Shown piece by piece: positions 10,260-21,299 of a stretch of 64,000 bases of DNA (its first letter is position 1; every line of letters begins with the position of its first letter). Source of the DNA: Spinacia oleracea (taxonomy: Eukaryota > Streptophyta > Magnoliopsida > Caryophyllales > Amaranthaceae); the NCBI RefSeq assembly GCF_020520425.1, contig NC_079491.1, positions 33,657,449-33,721,448 on the forward strand. Reading direction: 5' to 3'. The notes beneath the pieces are model-generated. The model saw only the letters and a program-made list of their open reading frames with translations, ran no database searches and was not told the DNA's origin. The position numbers and the translations under genes were made by a program.

Positions 10260-12170
10260 TCTCACTCTTTCAATTGTACTGTGAATAAATTGGTTGATGA
10301 ATGCCCGTGGATTGTGGATTCTGGAGCATGTGATCATATGACATATGATGAAAATATACTGATAAACAAAAGAGTTCTTCACAGTCCTATTAAGGTTGGT
10401 AAAATATTAAGGTTGGTTTACCAGATGGGACTCATATGAGTGTTGACACCATAGGTGATACCTTTTTAGGTGACAACTTGATGCTGAAAAATGTTCTATT
10501 AGTCAAGGGTTTCAGGCATAATCTATTGTCCATTGGTAGATTAATTGAACACACTGGTGTGAATGTCATATTTACTGGAAGTGGATATTCTTTCCAGGAC
10601 CCTTCTAGTTCTATGCTGCTTGGTGCTAGAAAAAGGATACATGGTCTCTACTACTTTGTCAAACATACAGGGAACAAATTCTCAAAGGTTGTGAGCAATT
10701 CTGGTGTTACTTGCTAGGATCCAGGTTGCAGCACAGTGGCTAATGTAGTTGAGGATATTGTGAATGATGTAAACATGATTAGTTTGCCAAATAAAATTGA
10801 TACTAGTGTTTCTCAGCCTAAGGATGGTCACAGAAATAAACTGGACCTTTTACATGCTAGATTAGGACATCCATCTTTGTACAAAATGAAATATGTCAAT
10901 GCTGAATATTGTACAGGAGTTATAGAATACAATTGTGGTGTGTGTTACAATTCAAAGCATCATAAATTTCCTTTTCCTGTAAGTGACAACAAAGATTCTT
11001 AGTGTTTTGATTTGATACACATAGATTTATGGGGACCATATAGAGTTAGAAGCTTAGATTGTGCTTCTTATTTCTTAAATGTGCTTGATGATCACAACAG
11101 GATTACCTGGACCTATTTGTTGCATAACAAGATGCAAGTAGAAAGAATTGTATCTGAATTCATATCTATGGTTGGGACACAATTTACTAAGAAGATCAAA
11201 AGAATTAGGTCAGATAATGGGACTGAGGTTGTTAAAGAGTCGTGTAGAGCATTGTTTGCTAGTAACGGTATTTTGCATGAAAGGAGTGTTCCATATGTTC
11301 CTCAACAAAATGGCATGGTTGAGAGAAAACACAAAAGCCTTCTTGAAATTGCCAGATCTTTGAGATTTCATGCTGGTCTTCCAAAGAAATTCTGGGGAGA
11401 GTGTATTCTCACAGCTACCTATTTGCTCAATAAAATTCCTTCAAAGGTGTTAAACTGGAAAACTCCATTTGAGGTTATGTTTCACAACACTTCTGTTTAT
11501 GATAAACTCAGAGTTTTTGGTTCTCTTTGTTTTGCCTATAATACACAGGTCAAGAAGGATAAGTTTGATTCTAGAACAAGGAGATGTATATTCCTTGGAT
11601 ATCCTGCTGGATTTAAGGCTTTTAAGCTGTATGATCTTGATGCACACACTGTTTTTGTTTCAAGAGATGCGATCTTCTTTGAAAGTGTCTTTCCATATAA
11701 AATCTCTACTCAATCTACTACTTCAGTTTCTTCGTCTTCTCAAATAGTGCAATTTGGCACTAAATTTCCTGATGCAACCATTACTCCTATTTCACAGATT
11801 TCTCATTCAGTAGATTAGTCTCCAAATCATAATTTTTCACCTGAATCTCCTTCTTCTGAAACATATCTAAACGATACTGATCAATATTTTCCAGATAACA
11901 TTCCTTCATCACCCAATTCTATTTCTTCTAACAGTTCTGATCATGTTCATCAACCTGAACCTGAACCTGCATTAGTTCTTATTTCAAATCCTGCACTTGC
12001 TATTGGTCCTTTTGTCAGACAACACACTAGGAAAATTAAGCCTTCTACTGTCCTCGAGGACTTTGTTGGAGGATATGTCCCTCATAGACATGTTTCTTCT
12101 CCAACTAGCAGTGAATCTCTTACATTTTCTGTTAACTCATGTTCTCCTGATGTTGAGAATGATGACAGTT
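10260..12170 (+). pseudogene. Copia protease and integrase, interrupted
   Basis: The aspartic-protease motif PWIVDSGACDHM lies at about 10308. The pre-integrase region LLHARLGHPSLYKMK is at about 10850. The integrase catalytic triad is visible: IHIDLWGP, RSDNGTE and NGMVERKH (11012-11340). Stops split the region at 10717 and 11001, and another at 11818 ends the integrase frame. The linker 11819-12170, rich in Ser and Pro codons, leads to the reverse transcriptase. Confidence 0.88.
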
Positions 12171-12176
12171 GGTTGA

Positions 12177-13685
12177 TTGCTTGCACTTGACAGTTATGAT
12201 AACTGGGAATCCTTAGAATTTTCTTTGTGTCCTTCTCCTAATGATCCTAAGTATTACAATCAAGCTAGAAATGATGATAATTGGGTTCTTGCTATGAACA
12301 AGGAAATTGAAGCTCTTGAGAGTAATGACACTTGGAACCTTACTCCACTGCCTAAGGATAAAAAGGCCATAAGATCCAAGTGGGTTTATAGAACCAAACT
12401 GAATCTAGATTATGCAATAGACATATATAAGGCCAGATTGGTTGCCATTGGCTATCAACAGGTTGAGGGCATAGATTTCACTCAAACCTTTTCTCCAGTT
12501 GCTAAGTTGGCTACTGTGAGAATTTTCATTGCTCTTGCTGCTATAAGGGGTTTGGATTTATATCAATTAGATGTGAACAATACATTCTTGCATGGTTTCA
12601 TTGATGAGGAAGTGTATATGAAGCCAAGCCACCTCCTGGTTACATTAAAGCAAAGCCATAGGAAGTTTGCAAACTTAAAAGGTCTATCTATAGTCTAAGA
12701 CAAGCTTCTAGACAGTGGAATAAAGAATTGAGTAAGTTTCTGAAAACTTTGAACTTTGAGCAATCTAAACAGGATTATTCTTTGTTTACTAGAACTCATG
12801 ATGGAGAGTTTTTGGTGATTCTGGTCTATGTGGATGATATTTTAGTTACTGGAACTTCTATATCTTAAATAGAAGAGGTGAAAGCTTCACTTGATAAAGC
12901 CTTCACAATTAAGGATCTTGCCCAGTTGTCTTATTTCCTTGGCATAGAAGTGCACAGGAATGCCAAGGGAATTTTTCTCTCTCAAAGGAAATACATCAAG
13001 GATATTCTCATTGATGCTGGTATGGAGGATTGTATTGCTGCTCCTGCTCCTCTATCTTGTGGTCTGAAATTGTCCATTGATGAGGGAGATTTACTTGATG
13101 AACCTGATGTGTACAGAAGGCTTATAGGAAGACTCTTATATCTAGGAATCACAAGACCAGATTTTTCATATTGTGTTCAACATCTCAGTCAGTTTGTAAA
13201 TTCTCCAAGGGTTCCACATTGAGCATATAGTGATGCATATTGGAGTTTTTGTCAATTCAGCAGTAGATCACTTAATGTATATGCTGTGTTTCTTGGAAAT
13301 AATTTGATTTCCTGGAAGACTAAGAAGGAGCGTAGTGTTAGCAAGTCTTCTGCTAAAGCTGAATACAAAAGTATGTCAGCAATAGCCATTGAACTTGTAT
13401 GGATTCAAGGGTTACTTGAAGATCTTCAAGTCATTGTTCCCTTGCCCGTGTCTCTGCATTGTGACAACACTTCAGCTGAGCATCTAGATCAAAATCCTAT
13501 GTTTCATGACAAGACCAAGCATCTAAAAAGGGATATGCATTATGTGCGTGAACAAGTTGAAGATGGCTTCATATATCAAAACTGCCCATGTTTCGAGCTC
13601 TCAACAACTTGTTGATCTGCTTACAAAACCCCTTGCTTCCTCTCATCATCGAGTTTTATATGCCAAGCTTGGACTTATATCTAAG
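12177..13685 (+). pseudogene. Copia reverse transcriptase and RNase H, interrupted
   Basis: [23 protein letters not shown] and [12 protein letters not shown] mark the reverse transcriptase. The active-site motif YVDDILVTG is at about 12827, after a frameshift near 12650. RNase H is at 13286-13615, with SKSSAKAEYKSM and LHCDNTSAEHL. In-frame stops occur near 12867 and 13220. Function would be reverse transcription of the element RNA, now lost. Confidence 0.9.
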
Positions 13686-13692
13686 GTCCAGC

Positions 13693-13891
13693 TTGAAGGG
13701 GGAGTATAGGAATTAGATTGTTTATATTATTATTTTAATAAGCAATTTGTTAGATTTTGTTAGAGTTTGAAGCAGAGACTTTGCCTTGTATATAAGCAAT
13801 CATCAGCTGAACTTTTCATTTACGAAATAAGATTACAAATTTATTTTCCTCATTTTCTCTCCAAAAATCTCTTTCGATCACTTCTTCTTCA
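13693..13891 (+). repeat. Polypurine tract and 3' LTR of the 8.7-13.9 kb Copia
   Basis: TTGAAGGGGGAG (13693-13704) is followed by the LTR copy 13705-13891. The LTR begins TATAGGAATTAG, so its opening TG is mutated to TA, and ends TTCTTCA. Confidence 0.8.
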
Positions 13892-14064
13892 AGATGTGAG
13901 ATGAAATATTTCCCACGAAAATATTTTGCGTGGCAAATTGTTACGTGTGATGGTTATGGTACGTACAATCATGTTTTGGTTGTATACCCAGAGGGTCATC
14001 GAGGCATAAGTGGTCTTAGTAAGGTTGAGCTTTGTAGTAAGCTTTTTGGGATGAGGTTCAAGTG
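13892..14064 (+). other. Short open frame of unknown identity next to the Copia
   Basis: One frame reads through about 57 codons, containing AWQIVTCDGYGTYNHVLVVY and PEGHRGISGL, before a stop at about 14064. I do not recognise a domain. A second short frame ends just left of the Copia (about 8593-8703), so the retrotransposon may have split an older coding sequence. The following span 14065-14920 shows no gene. Confidence 0.3.
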
Positions 14065-14912
14065 ATCATGGAGTGATGGTTTGGAGGGGAAGATTGTTGT
14101 TGGTCCAGTCCACTTATGTTGCATAATTTATGCTAATTTACTTGTGCTTTATGTTTTAATTAAGTGAAAGCACAATTTTTCACTTTATTGATGTGTGGCA
14201 CAATGTGCTGGGTTAATTATTTGAGAAGCCTAGGGTATCCTTTGGATGGCTGATTGGGGAAGCAAAGGAGATAGAGAGTGTGAGATCAACACACACACGA
14301 AAGGATAGGAGAAAGAGATGAGAGTTGTTGACTTGTTGCACGAGTTTTCATGGACATCCTTCACAAGCTGTCAGATGTTTCTGAAATAATTGGTCAGCTT
14401 ATTGGAGACACATAGGGCCTCATTTAAATGGGTAGATCATCATTTTGGACTCCGTTTTTTCTGTGGGGACAAACCTACAAAATTGGATGATATTCTTCAT
14501 TTTTTATCTCTCAATTGTTGATCTATTAGGTATGGAAGTGGTTGTGAGTTATAAACCTTTGTATGACTGATTGGGTTGTTTTTTCCTCAATTTTATCATA
14601 AGAAGAGAAAGTGGCAATGGTAAACTCCTCACAAGTCACGTGGTTTCTACTCTTTATATATATTAAAGGATTTTCACGTATAATTCATTTCTGTTGTTTG
14701 CATTTTAATCTTCTACATTTGGTTGTTAATTGTTGTTCATTATTGGTTGATTGTTCGATGATTATTTGGTATATTATTTGTGGTGTATTGGAGTTTATTG
14801 TTTTGTTAATTATCTTATGAGTGATCATTGTAGATAGTTGATATACTACTAAACCTCAACCTTGAGATTGGAAAGTAAACTCCTTTCCAATAAGCCAAGC
14901 TTTGATTGGTAC

Positions 14913-14921
<9 letters not shown>

Positions 14922-14953
<32 letters not shown>
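14922..14953. repeat. TA dinucleotide microsatellite
   Basis: An uninterrupted run of about 16 TA units after TTATTTAT. Confidence 0.9.
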
Positions 14954-14955
<2 letters not shown>

Positions 14956-14989
14956 ATTGGTATTTAATTTGACAACATCTCTCGTGCAT

Positions 14990-15409
14990 ATTGTTCATTA
15001 TGCTAGATACATAGCATAGTACGGAATATGTAACATTTTTTAAGAGAACTAGTTGTCTTTCATAAATTTGGGAGGAGGGAGACATTAGCAATCTAATTGC
15101 AATAAATTTTTCATTTCTGGAAAATTCCTTCTCTAATGTATCCACGCATCTTTAGATTTTTTTAATCTATATAAGCGGCATTATTTTATTCACGGCTTCA
15201 TGAATATATCGTAATGCGAGCGTATCTTTCTTCTTATTTTTCTTGTGTTGTGCTTCATTACCACTCTTGGGAAGGTCTTCAAAGCAATCTTCCACGAACT
15301 CACATAAATCTTGAGAATGTTGATCCATCAAAGATAGGAAGTGTTCGTTGAGAATACGAAGAAGTTTGAGTTAAATTGCTTGTAGTCATATTTTAGCTCT
15401 GATACCCAA
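14990..15409 (-). pseudogene. Copia gag start with primer-binding site, fragment
   Basis: On the minus strand, TTGGGTATCAGAGC (plus 15396-15409) resembles an initiator-Met primer-binding site with one extra G. It is followed 5 nt later by an ATG whose frame starts MTTSNLTQTSSYSQRTLPIF, a typical Copia gag opening. A later frame (plus 15050-15145) reads MDTLEKEFSRNEKFIAIRLL, resembling the gag AW..L...F.GN.K.....L segment. The rest is decayed and the LTR could not be bounded. I see no gene in 15410-15969. Confidence 0.5.
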
Positions 15410-15969
15410 TTTATCAGAGATATATGAAGTATAACGGGTAATACGATCGAAAATACGAGATATATGTAAAAAATAATATATGTGAAATAAGTAGAGTACA
15501 AAACGACTCGGTTGCAATAAAAATATGCTTTTTGAAGCATTAAGTATAAAACAATAAAATTCCAAGAGCTTTGTGTCAATTCTCCATAGTTTCTAATTCC
15601 AATTGCGCGAAAAGGAACCCCAAATCAGTATATGAAAAGCAAAATTACATTTATGCACCCGGGTTCATAATAGACGTCCTACCTTAGAGATTATAAGATT
15701 AAAGCCTTACCATTTTCAGTGATCACAACTACAGGGTTTCCATGCATATTGTTGCTTGATGCAGTTCATTAACCGTCTCATCCCCCATGGCACGTTGTAC
15801 GTACAACCATATAGAATTAGCCTGCAAACATGAACCATAAAGGTACATAAAGGTTAATAAATCCCTCCCTCTTAGGTGTGGAAGAGGATCGTAGACGGGG
15901 GCCAGGAGAATCGAAATGTGACATATCGTACACATGTCATAACTAGGTAGATATATACATATATATATA

Positions 15970-16494
15970 GGGGGTTGCTAAATGCAGCATGATTTTACTT
16001 AACGCAACCCTTTTTTCTTTCATTTGTTTCATTCTGGAAAAAAAAAAACCTAACCCCCACTTTGATTGTTTTCTCTCAACCTTTTCCCTTATTATTTTTA
16101 TTCACGTAAACTTGAATTTTTTTAGTGTAACGTGTATGTGATAAAATTAGATACGTATTTGGATTGACATGGACGATTTTTTTTGAATTGGAAGACCTTG
16201 GAATTGAGGTAATATTCGTTTTTTCTGTTTTTTTCGAGTCACTTCATGTAACTTATATGAAATATACACTTCCATTTTGTACATATTGAACAAAACAGAA
16301 TTAGCTATTTCGTATAGATTGAACATAGTGGAACTAACTATTTCGTACAGATTGAACAAAATAGAGTTAACTATTTCATACAGATTGAACAAAATATAGT
16401 TAACTATTTCATACAGAAACCAAAGAATTAAAAAGGGTATTTCTGGTTTTATAGGGGTGCACCAAAGTAATTGAAGGTTGCGTATAGCAACCGT
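15970..16494. mobile_element. Non-autonomous TIR element with internal tandem repeat
   Basis: The ends are imperfect inverted repeats: GGGTTGCTAAATGCA on the left, and GGTTGCTATACGCAACC on the reverse of the right end. Both sides are flanked by TATATA runs, so the target duplication is unclear and the superfamily cannot be assigned. It contains the 33-bp tandem array at 16285-16416 and no transposase. Confidence 0.5.
16285..16416. repeat. 33-bp tandem repeat, four copies
   Basis: ATTGAAC starts occur at 16285, 16318, 16351 and 16384, an exact 33-bp period, with AACTATTTCATACAG-type sequence in each unit. Because 33 is a multiple of three, the minus strand shows an 11-residue repeat (LFNLYEIVNSI-like). 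I regard that as an artefact of the period and not as a gene. Confidence 0.9.
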
Positions 16495-16750
16495 GTATAT
16501 ATATGATGGTATGTTACTACACGCCCGCGCTCAATATCAAATTTCCATTTCACGTTATTAAAAATTAAAAAGATGATACCTTTTCTCCGATTAGTCTCCC
16601 AAGAGCTAAAATTACCAACAAAAAAGTGAAATTAGCATTAGTTGAATAATATAAAAAGATTAAATAAAAGAGAAAAAGGAAAAGAAAACATACGAAAGGC
16701 GATAGGGGAACTAGGAAGAGTCAGAAAGAGTAGTATTTTGAGAAACAGGT

Positions 16751-16759
16751 TTCCTATAG
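16751..16759 (+). repeat. Left 9-bp target site duplication of the MULE
   Basis: TTCCTATAG here is repeated exactly at 41113-41121. The bases on either side of the 9-mer differ between the two copies, so the match is exactly 9 bp, the length produced by Mutator-like transposases. Confidence 0.75.
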
Positions 16760-16843
16760 CAGCAACTTTTCGGTAGGACCGCCTTACAGGCGCGTGTAGA
16801 AAAGACCGCCTGTAAAACCACGCGCGCGTGGCTTCACGCGCGA

Positions 16844-16850
16844 TATAAAT
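16844..16850 (+). promoter_or_regulatory. TATA box of the MULE transposase gene
   Basis: TATAAAT lies 51 bp upstream of the transposase ATG at 16901 and is followed by a CT-rich leader, as expected of a plant core promoter. Confidence 0.5.
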
Positions 16851-16905
16851 CGAAATTTTTTCTCTCTCCTGCTCCTCCTAGATTTGAAGCTCCGGAACCA
16901 ATGAA

Positions 16906-16910
16906 TTTGT
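16906..16910 (-). repeat. 5-bp target duplication of the nested Copia, left copy
   Basis: TTTGT here is repeated exactly at 29922-29926, next to the other LTR. This proves the boundaries of the 13,011-bp insertion. Confidence 0.9.
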
Positions 16911-18290
16911 TGTTAGGTTATGATACATATGACAATTCATAAATCATGCGGAAAAACCATTTAGCCAGGAATACATATTATTTACACATAATCATATAGC
17001 ATAGTTTAGATGCATACTCTTTGTTGCGTGCCTTCCCTAGCTGCGCCCGAACCGAACAAGAACAAGTCTTTAGGACTCCAAGTGTCGTCCCTCCGTAGAT
17101 AGTCCACAGCACGTCCGGATCCGCCTTAAGATTGACCAACTAGAATCGCCCTTAAGGTACTAAAGATTTTCGGCACTCTTAGGTAAGAAATGTGTCTGAA
17201 TTTTCTCTCAAAAACTCACTTTGAATACTTGAATAATCTATGAAAATATGTGACCCTAGGCACTTATTTATAGAGTTATGGAAAGGGTTTTGGAATCCTA
17301 TTAGGATACTAATTTATTTAATTATAACCCTACTAGGACTCTAATTAAATAATCATTATCTAATAGTTTTAGGATTTAATCATACTTCGAATCCTGATTG
17401 CTTCAGGATTCCCACCCAAGCATTGCACGAGCAGCGTACACCCGCGCAAGCCTTGCGGCCCACGCTAGGCGCACAGCGCTCGGCCCACTGCTGTGCTCCG
17501 CGCGCGCGCCCAAGGCCTTGGCTGGGCCTGGCCTTGCGCTGGGCCTGGTCGAGGCTTGGCGTGCGCTGGTGCGCGTTGGCTCGCTGGGCGACGGCCTGGC
17601 TTCGTGCTGGGCCTTCGTCTAGCGGGCCTCGTCCGATGCTAATTCGTACGATACGCTTCCGATTAAATTCCCGATTCCGGAATTCATTTCCGATACGAAC
17701 AATATTTAATATTTCCGATTCCGGAATTAATTTCCGTTTCGAACAAATATTTAATATTTCCGTTTCCGAAATTATTTTCCGATTCCGATAATATTTCCGA
17801 TTCTGACAATATTTCCGTTTCCGGCAATATTTCCGATTCTGGCAATATTTCCATTTCCGATAATATTTTCCGATACGTACCATGTTTCCGTTTCCGGCAA
17901 CATCTACGACTTGGATAATATTTATATTTCCGATACGATCCATATTTCCGTTTCCGGCAATATCATCGTTTCCGGAGTATTCATTTCTTGCCTGTGACGA
18001 TCTCAGCTCCCACTGAAACCAAGATCCGTCGATTCCGAATATCAATAGATGGAGTATTTAATGCCATTAAATACTTGATCTGTTTACGTACTATTTGTGT
18101 GACCCTACGGGTTCAGTCAAGAGTAAGCTGTGGATTAATATCATTAATTCCACTTGAACTGAAGCGGCCTCTAGCTAGGCATTCAGCTCACTTGATCTCA
18201 CTGAATTATTAACTTGTTAATTAATACTGAACCGCATTTATTAGACTTAACATTGAATGCATACTTGGACCAAGGGCATTATTTCCTTCA
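16911..18290 (-). repeat. 3' LTR of the 13-kb Copia
   Basis: Minus-strand orientation, opening TGAAGGAAATAATGCCC and closing CATAACCTAACA. It contains a GC-rich block (about 17410-17640) and an array of ATTTCCG-type units (about 17645-17985). A 221-codon minus-strand frame inside is repeat-derived and is present in both LTRs; I do not treat it as a gene. The purine tract AAGTGGGAGAC lies just outside (plus 18291-18301). Confidence 0.95.
17645..17985. repeat. ATTTCCG short tandem array within the LTR
   Basis: Units such as CAATATTTCCGTTTCCGG and ATAATATTTCCGATT recur every 15-20 bp for about 340 bp. The same array is at 29276-29616 in the other LTR, and a shorter version is at 52265-52530 in the third, related LTR. 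Conservation across copies suggests it is an integral LTR component. Confidence 0.8.
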
Positions 18291-18301
18291 GTCTCCCACT
18301 T

Positions 18302-19155
18302 GTCCTTAGGGACAAGTGTGCATTTCCTAATTCCTTTGTCGCTCGATGCTTGCTCTTGAACATAAGGTAAGAGTTGTCATCCTTATTATGTCCAGAGGTG
18401 TTTCTCGGTTTCAGAGTTCAACTGATCAAATAAACAGATAATCATAGCCTATGATTCATCCGAGCACGGCCATGCATTTCACAGTTTCTAGCTCTCCGAG
18501 TGGCCTTGTACAACTTTTAAGCATCTCATCCCGATTTATGGGAGGACAATCCCAATCTTGCGATCTTGAGATTAGACTTCGTTTGATAGGTGATTACCTG
18601 AGCGTTGCCTTTATAGCCTCCTTTTACGGTGCGACGGTTGGTCAACGTCAAAGCAACCAGTTCTCAAACAAGTAATCTCAAATCACTTAGGTATTGAGGA
18701 TTTAGTGTCTAATAATTTTAATGAAATTTACTTATGACAGATTTTCATCTCTTACAGTAAAGTTTCATAGGTCTTGTCCGATACTAGTCTTCCCAAAGTA
18801 AGTATCTATGCAAATGATTATGACATTGCCATGTCCACATAGTTCAAGAAACAGAACTACTAGTCATCTTGCATTCTAATCGTCTAACGTTTTCTATGCG
18901 TCCAATTTTATAGAAAACTCCGACTAGGGACCATTTTCAACCTTTGACATTCAAGTTCACTTGATAGACATTTCTTAGTCACAGGACTGGTCCTGACAGT
19001 CTATCTTGAATATATCGTCAAATTGAAGGGACTCATCATTTAGTAAACCACAAATTAAATGGAAAAATGAATTCTTTTCATTTATTGTGAATGATTAACC
19101 AATAATGTTTTACAAAGATTTAAACTCTAAAACTTTAAAACATTAAACAGAGACA
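18302..19155 (-). other. 3' untranslated region of the 13-kb Copia
   Basis: Lies between the RNase H stop and the polypurine tract and has no open frame of note. The same sequence recurs with small changes at about 52838-53640 in the third related Copia, which supports its assignment. Confidence 0.8.
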
Positions 19156-20811
19156 TCAAAGCCATTCTCCAATATGCTTGATTCCCATAGCTGCAGTGTG
19201 CGAGTTGTGCTTCGCTTGCGGCAGAGGTTTAGTCAATGGATCTGATATGTTGTCATCAGTTCCAATTTTGCTTATCTCGACTTCTTTTCTTTCAACGAAC
19301 TCTCGTAGAAGGTGAAATCTACGAAGTACATGCTTGACTCTCTGGTGGTGTCTAGGCTCCTTTGCCTGTGCAATAGCTCCGTTATTGTCACAATACAGGG
19401 CTATTGGTCCTTTAATGGAGGGGACTACACCAAGTTCACCTATGAACTTCCTTAGCCATATAGCTTCTTTTGCTGCTTCATGTGCAGCAATGTACTCCGC
19501 TTCAGTTGTAGAATCCGCAATGGTGCTTTGCTTAGCACTTTTCCAGCTTACTGCTCCTCCGTTGAGTCAGAAGACAAACCCAGACTGTGATCTGAAATCA
19601 TCTTTGTCGGTTTGGAAACTTGCGTCCGTATAGCCTTTAACAATTAATTCATCATCTCCACCATAGACCAGGAAGTCATCTTTGTGCCTTTTCAGGTACT
19701 TCAGAATATTCTTGGCAGCAGTCCAATGCGCCTCCCCTGGGTCTGACTGGTATCTGCTCGTAGCACTGAGTGCATACGCAACATCCGGGCGTGTACATAT
19801 CATAGCATACATTATTGAACCAATCAATGATGCATATGGAATCCCAGTCATTCGTCTACGCTCATCAAGTGTTTTTGGGCACTGAGTCTTGCTTATAGTC
19901 ATTCCATGAGACATGGGTAGGTAGCCTCGCTTGGAGTCCGCCATCTTGAACCTATCAAGCACCTTATTGATATAAGTGCTTTCACTAAGTCCAATCATCC
20001 TTTTAGATCTATCTCTGTAAATCTTGATGCCCAATATGTACTGTGCTTCTCCTAGATCCTTCATCGAAAAACATTTCCCAAGCCAAATCTTGACAGAGTT
20101 CAACATAGGAATGTCATTTCCGATAAGCAATATGTCGTCGACATATAATACTAGGAAAGCAATTTTGCTCCCACTGACCTTCTTGTATACACAAGATTCG
20201 TCTGCGTTCTTGATGAAACCAAAGTCACTGACTGCTTCATCAAAACGTATATTCCAGCTCCTGGATGCCTGCTTCAATCCGTAGATTGACCTCTTTAGCT
20301 TGCATACCCTTTTAGCATTCTTTGGATCCTCAAAACCTTCAGGCTGTGTCATAAACACAGTTTCTGTTAAAACGCCGTTTAAGAAAGCAGTTTTGACATC
20401 CATCTGCCATATTTCGTAATCGTAATATGCAGCGATTGCTAACATTATCCGAATAGACTTTAGCATTGCAACTGGTGAAAAGGTTTCATCGTAATCCACA
20501 CCGTGGACTTGCCTGTAACCTTTTGCAACCAATCTAGCTTTGAAAACTTCAAGTTTCCCATCCTTGTCCTTTTTCAGTTTGAAAACCCATTTGCTTCCAA
20601 TGGCTTGGTAGCCATCTGGCAAATCGACCAAATCCCATACTTGGTTTTCAGACATGGAGTCTAATTCAGATTGCATGGCTTCTTGCCATTGCTTGGAGCT
20701 AGGGCTCGTCATAGCTTGTTTGTAAGTCGCAGGTTCATCACTTTCAAGTAATAGAACATCATAGCTCTCGTTCGTCAAAATACCTAAGTACCTTTCCGGT
20801 TGAGATTCCAT
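19156..20811 (-). pseudogene. Copia reverse transcriptase and RNase H of the 13-kb element
   Basis: The reverse-transcriptase part is intact from 20811 down to 19567. It has KWVFKLKKDKDGKLEVFKAR, then IWQMDVKTAFLNG, then SIYGLKQASRSWN, and the active site LYVDDILLIG. RNase H continues to a stop at 19156 but is broken by an in-frame TGA near 19566 just after SQSGFVF. Beyond it the frame goes on with typical Copia RNase H residues. The part that links it to integrase is displaced by the chromovirus remnant at 20814-23452. Confidence 0.92.
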
Positions 20812-20965
20812 GCGTAGATGATAATATACGTTACGATTATTTGTTTATAAGTCTATTTCTCCCTTAGAATATTGATGTACGTGACCTATTTGTGGGTTTA
20901 TATGATGTGTTATATGTGATAGTATGTCATGGTAGCACGCGCATGGCAAGGAGTAACACCATTAA

Positions 20966-21299
20966 GAGTTAGAGTTTCGGGGACGAAACTCCTTTTAAGA
21001 GGGGTAGAGTGTGATACTAATTTATTCATTTCTTTTGTACAAAGTAGTCGTATGTAGCTAACCTTGAAGTCTTAGGACGAACTTCTAGTTAGGAGGCCGA
21101 CCTTATTTTAAGGAGTAGTAGGTGTAATATGTCAAGTTTGTTGTTTCGAGTATCCATCATGAGAGCTAATATTAATGTTCGAGGGCGAACTTTGTTTTAG
21201 AGGGGTGAATGTAATTCCCCGAAGTTTTATTATAAGTGGGTCTTATCTGAGAGCTAACTGTAAAGTTCGAGGACGAACTTTGTTTTTAGGGGGAGTAGA
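20966..21299 (+). repeat. Repeated hairpin plus polypurine-tract units
   Basis: Three clear units and one degenerate unit each have a dyad followed by a purine run and an LTR-like start. The dyads are AGTTTCGGGGACGAAACT at about 20971, GAAGTCTTAGGACGAACTTC at about 21067, TGTTCGAGGGCGAACTT at about 21176 and AGTTCGAGGACGAACT at about 21263. The last, followed by TTTTTAGGGGGAG, precedes the real LTR at 21300. Confidence 0.75.

Larger units (their letters stand above)
8723..13891 (+). mobile_element. Complete-length but decayed Copia LTR retrotransposon
   Basis: Two short LTRs (8723-8922 and 13705-13891) flank gag, protease, integrase, reverse transcriptase and RNase H in Copia order. The primer-binding site TGGTATCAGA follows the 5' LTR and the purine tract TTGAAGGGGGAG precedes the 3' LTR. 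The LTRs differ by several substitutions and indels, and the coding region has stops and frameshifts throughout, so the insertion is not recent. LTR size suggests an Ale-like lineage (inference). The flanking 5-mers (GTTTT and AGATG) do not match, so no target duplication is preserved. Confidence 0.9.

Noticed and set aside
17380-18045. 221-codon minus-strand frame in the LTR (repeated at 29011-29676)
   Set aside because: It lies inside both LTRs, reads through short tandem units and a GC-rich block, and has no start context or domain. It is a by-product of repeat composition.
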